Shown one piece after another: positions 59,894 through 64,000 of a DNA stretch of 64,000 nucleotides. The notes below the pieces were generated by a model. That model had not been told where the DNA came from. It worked only from the letters and a program-made list of their open reading frames with translations, and searched no databases. Made by a program: the position numbers and the translations under genes. The number at the start of each line of letters is the position of its first letter. Within the stretch, counting starts at the first letter, position 1. The stretch is from Spinellus fusiger (Eukaryota > Mucoromycota > Mucoromycetes > Mucorales > Phycomycetaceae): NCBI GenBank assembly GCA_025094145.1, contig JALLLS010000003.1, positions 744,001 to 808,000 of the forward strand, written 5' to 3'.

Positions 59894-60065
59894 TTTTCAT
59901 TTTCTCATTGCTGTGGTTTGCACATGTGATTGGCTGAGCTATCTCGACTTGAAATCATCTCCTGGTTTCAATAACTCAAGCCCTAAAATAATGTCTGTAA
60001 ATTGAATCACTTTTAAGACTTTGTTCTCTTTGTTCTCTTATTGCTAATAGGAGCCTTCTTTCTTC

Positions 60066-61916
60066 ATGCTACTCACACTCCAACAAGTAGCTAGACATAA
60101 TAAGAAAGGCAAGGGAAAGCACAAAAGACAGTCTCATTCGTGTGTCTTGTTCTCACTCCTCAGCCCTACGTGTGTTTGTATCAACAACAGAGGATATTTG
60201 GGTGATTCTTCACGGGAAGGTATATGACTTGACTGAGTTCCTGCCTGAGCATCCTGGAGGCCAGAAAATCATTCTCAAGTATGCTGGTAAAGATGCCACC
60301 CAGGCATTTGACCCAATCCACCCCAAAGACATCATTGAGCGCCTCTTGCCTGCCTCTGTCTATCAAGGGGACATGGATCCTGAAGAGCTCAAGCAACAGC
60401 AAGAAGCAGAGGAAGAGTCTCCCAAAGACAAGGCCATTCGTCTAGCACGTAAAGCCATGCCCCACTTGGATGAGATTTACAATACATTTGATTTTGAAAG
60501 TAAGTCTATAGGGAGATCTTTTCTATAAGTCTACCCAGCCCTAGAATATAAACACTGTGGTGTTGGTATTTGTTCTTCTTTCTATGGAATGAGAATAGCA
60601 ATAGCAATACTATCTGATAATAACACCAACACCAACACCAACACCAACAATAGACATAGCAAGAAAAGTTATGTCACCCGAGGGATGGGGCTATTATTCT
60701 TCGGGTGCAGGCGATGAAATTACAATGCGAGAAAACCACAGTGCCTATCACCGTATCTGGCTCCGTCCCCGTATTCTCGTGAATGTGAAATCCATCGATA
60801 CCACAACCACTATGCTGGGCACCAAGGTGTCTTTTCCTTTGTACATCTCGGCCACTGCCCTAGGGAAATTGGGACATCCCGAGGGAGAAAAGGTGCTGAC
60901 AAGAGCAGCAGGAAGAGCCAATGTGATCTACATGGTGCCTACGCTTGCTTCTTGTTCTTTTGATGAGTTGGTGGACAGTCGCCTGGACCATCAAACACAG
61001 TGGCTTCAGCTGTATGTGAATGAGAATAGAGCTCTCTCCAAGAAACTGATCCAACATGCAGAAGCACGCGGTATAAAGGGACTGTTTATTACTGTGGATG
61101 CCCCTCAGCTAGGTAAGGTGACCTCTCTGTCTGTCTTCCATGGTCTGCTTATCCATGGTCTGCACCAGCCTATCGTGAGAAGGACATGCGTCAAAAGTAC
61201 ACCCAGGATGTTCCTAGCGAGATGAAGGGCACTTCTCAGCAGATGGAGCGTGATGAGGGGGCAGCCAGAGCCATCAGTTCTTATATAGACCCTTCTCTTG
61301 CATGGGAAGACATTCCCTGGTTCAAGAGTATCACCCAAATGCCTATTATCATTAAGGGCGTGCAGTGTGTGGAGGATGCTCTGATGGCTGCTCGTTATGG
61401 GTGTCAGGGGGTGGTTCTGTCCAATCATGGAGGACGACAGCTTGATTTTGCCCCTTCCAGCATTGAGGTTCTTGCCGATGTGATGGAAGCCCTCAATGCC
61501 CAGTCTATTTCCAACTTTGAAGTTTATGTGGATGGTGGCATTAGACGTGGCACTGATATCTTCAAGGCCATTGCCCTTGGTGCTACTGGCGTAGGGATTG
61601 GACGTCCTGCACTGGTAAATTGTCTTTTTTTTCTCTCTCTCTCTTTTAAGCAGACTGCCTACTCATCTGCCTACTCATCCATTAGTATGCCATGTCTACC
61701 TATGGGGATCAAGGCGTGGATAAACTGCTTTATCTGCTAAAGAGAGAACTGGTGGAATGCATGCGCTTAATGGGTGCACCTACTATCAAGTCTATCCACC
61801 CCACAATGGTCGATACTCGCAACCTCAAAGACCATTTTATGCCTGGACCCACAGACCATCTTTCCTCCTTTGCTTATGAGAAAATGCAGCCCGTAGGAAA
61901 CTCTTCCAAGCTGTAG
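60066..61916 (+). CDS. CYB2: Flavocytochrome b2, L-lactate:cytochrome c oxidoreductase
   Basis: Five exons in phase: 60066-60108, 60191-60499, 60654-61112, 61169-61614, 61686-61916, giving 495 residues. The N-terminal cytochrome b5 domain (DIWVILHGKVYDLTEFLPEH then PGG) carries the two heme His ligands, in EHPGG and DPIHPKD. The FMN-dependent 2-hydroxyacid dehydrogenase barrel follows, with PLYISATALGKLGHPEG, GLFITVDAP, MPIIIKGVQCVEDAL, the catalytic SNHGGRQLD (His and Arg) and VYVDGGIRRGTDIFKAIALG. It oxidises L-lactate to pyruvate and passes electrons to cytochrome c. Intron 1 requires a GC donor (AAAG|GCAAGG). The ATG chosen lies 11 codons before the HNKKED motif, so no mitochondrial presequence is visible; yeast CYB2 has one of about 80 residues. 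An extra upstream exon, or a cytosolic or non-imported form, is possible. Confidence 0.93.
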
Positions 61917-62138
61917 AATAAACTATAAGCAAAGAACCATCCCATCCCATCGACATCATTCTTCTTTCCTTTCTCAGAAAGTAAGAAGAATAAGAATACA
62001 AAAAAAAAGAAAAGAAAAAGGGCAGCATTTGCATTTTGCTCGATCCCATTCTAAACTCAGACCGATATTTATCCTTTGAGCCTTTTACTTTATTTTTCTT
62101 TTTCTATACAGTGTTCCTTCTCTACTATTTATTCCATC

Positions 62139-63867
<1,729 letters not shown>

Positions 63868-63945
63868 TAAACCTACCTATTTTCTTTCTACTATTACTGT
63901 TACTATGACTACTGTTACTATTACTGTTACTATGACTACTGTTAC

Positions 63946-64000
<55 letters not shown>
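63868..64000 (+). repeat. Simple repeats, (TTA)n and a GTTACTATTACT unit
   Basis: A 27 bp unit (TGACTACTGTTACTATTACT plus GTTACTA) occurs about twice and then passes into a pure (TTA/ATT)n tract that reaches the window edge. It lies just downstream of the forkhead gene. Confidence 0.95.

Overview
ORGANISM. The window looks like nuclear DNA of an AT-rich, intron-bearing fungus, most likely Mucoromycota (Mucorales-type). The genes carry many short introns (roughly 35-100 bp), and they encode fungal housekeeping proteins: squalene epoxidase, flavocytochrome b2, QCR8, a forkhead/FHA factor and an APC6-like TPR protein. A high load of eroded transposons lies between them. The phylum call is inference; no rRNA or tRNA marker was found. 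|| LAYOUT. 0-4 kb: the last exon of an unidentified gene, then an 0.8 kb inverted repeat carrying IS630/Tc1 transposase pieces around a broken unknown gene that contains a solo LTR. 4.3-5.2 kb: a GUCD1-family gene. 5.7-6.8 kb: a dead Tc1/mariner copy. 7.1-9.8 kb: an APC6/Cdc16-like TPR gene. 9.9-25.5 kb: a nested transposon block with an LTR-like repeat, a LINE tail with a 13 bp target duplication, a retrotransposon Gag ORF cut by another element, and a very large inverted repeat (arms about 2.8 kb, spacer about 4.9 kb). 26.8-28.6 kb: ERG1. 29.3-32 kb: a small secreted protein and an LYR-motif protein. 32.7-34.7 kb: an aspartic-protease-like gene with altered active sites. 39.2-41.1 kb: a dead MULE transposase. 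41.6-44.5 kb: a 5'-truncated LINE with a long reverse transcriptase ORF. 44.9-45.3 kb: QCR8. 47.8-49.7 kb: a Tribbles-like pseudokinase. 51.1-58.8 kb: three more copies of one terminal-repeat transposon family around a Ser/His-rich gene. 59.0-63.9 kb: a gene-dense stretch with a roadblock dynein light chain, a possible small membrane protein, CYB2 and a forkhead/FHA transcription factor. || MAIN POINT. A transposon family occurs five times. All copies share TACACACC-type ends. Two copies carry the C-terminal half of a TnpB/Fanzor-type RNA-guided nuclease (RuvC-II, Cys-Cys zinc finger, RuvC-III). Three shorter copies lack it and look like non-autonomous derivatives. The nuclease copies are damaged. 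The conserved segment just 3' of the nuclease is the obvious place to look for an omega-RNA. Two of these copies sit head to head at the ends of the giant inverted repeat, where a near-identical tract is flanked by diverged but homologous sequence, as expected from gene conversion. || OTHER. Two GC-AG introns are needed to keep conserved proteins in frame (APC6-like and CYB2). The genes do not form a pathway cluster. Several act in mitochondria (QCR8, CYB2, an LYR protein), the rest in the cell cycle, sterol synthesis and secretion.
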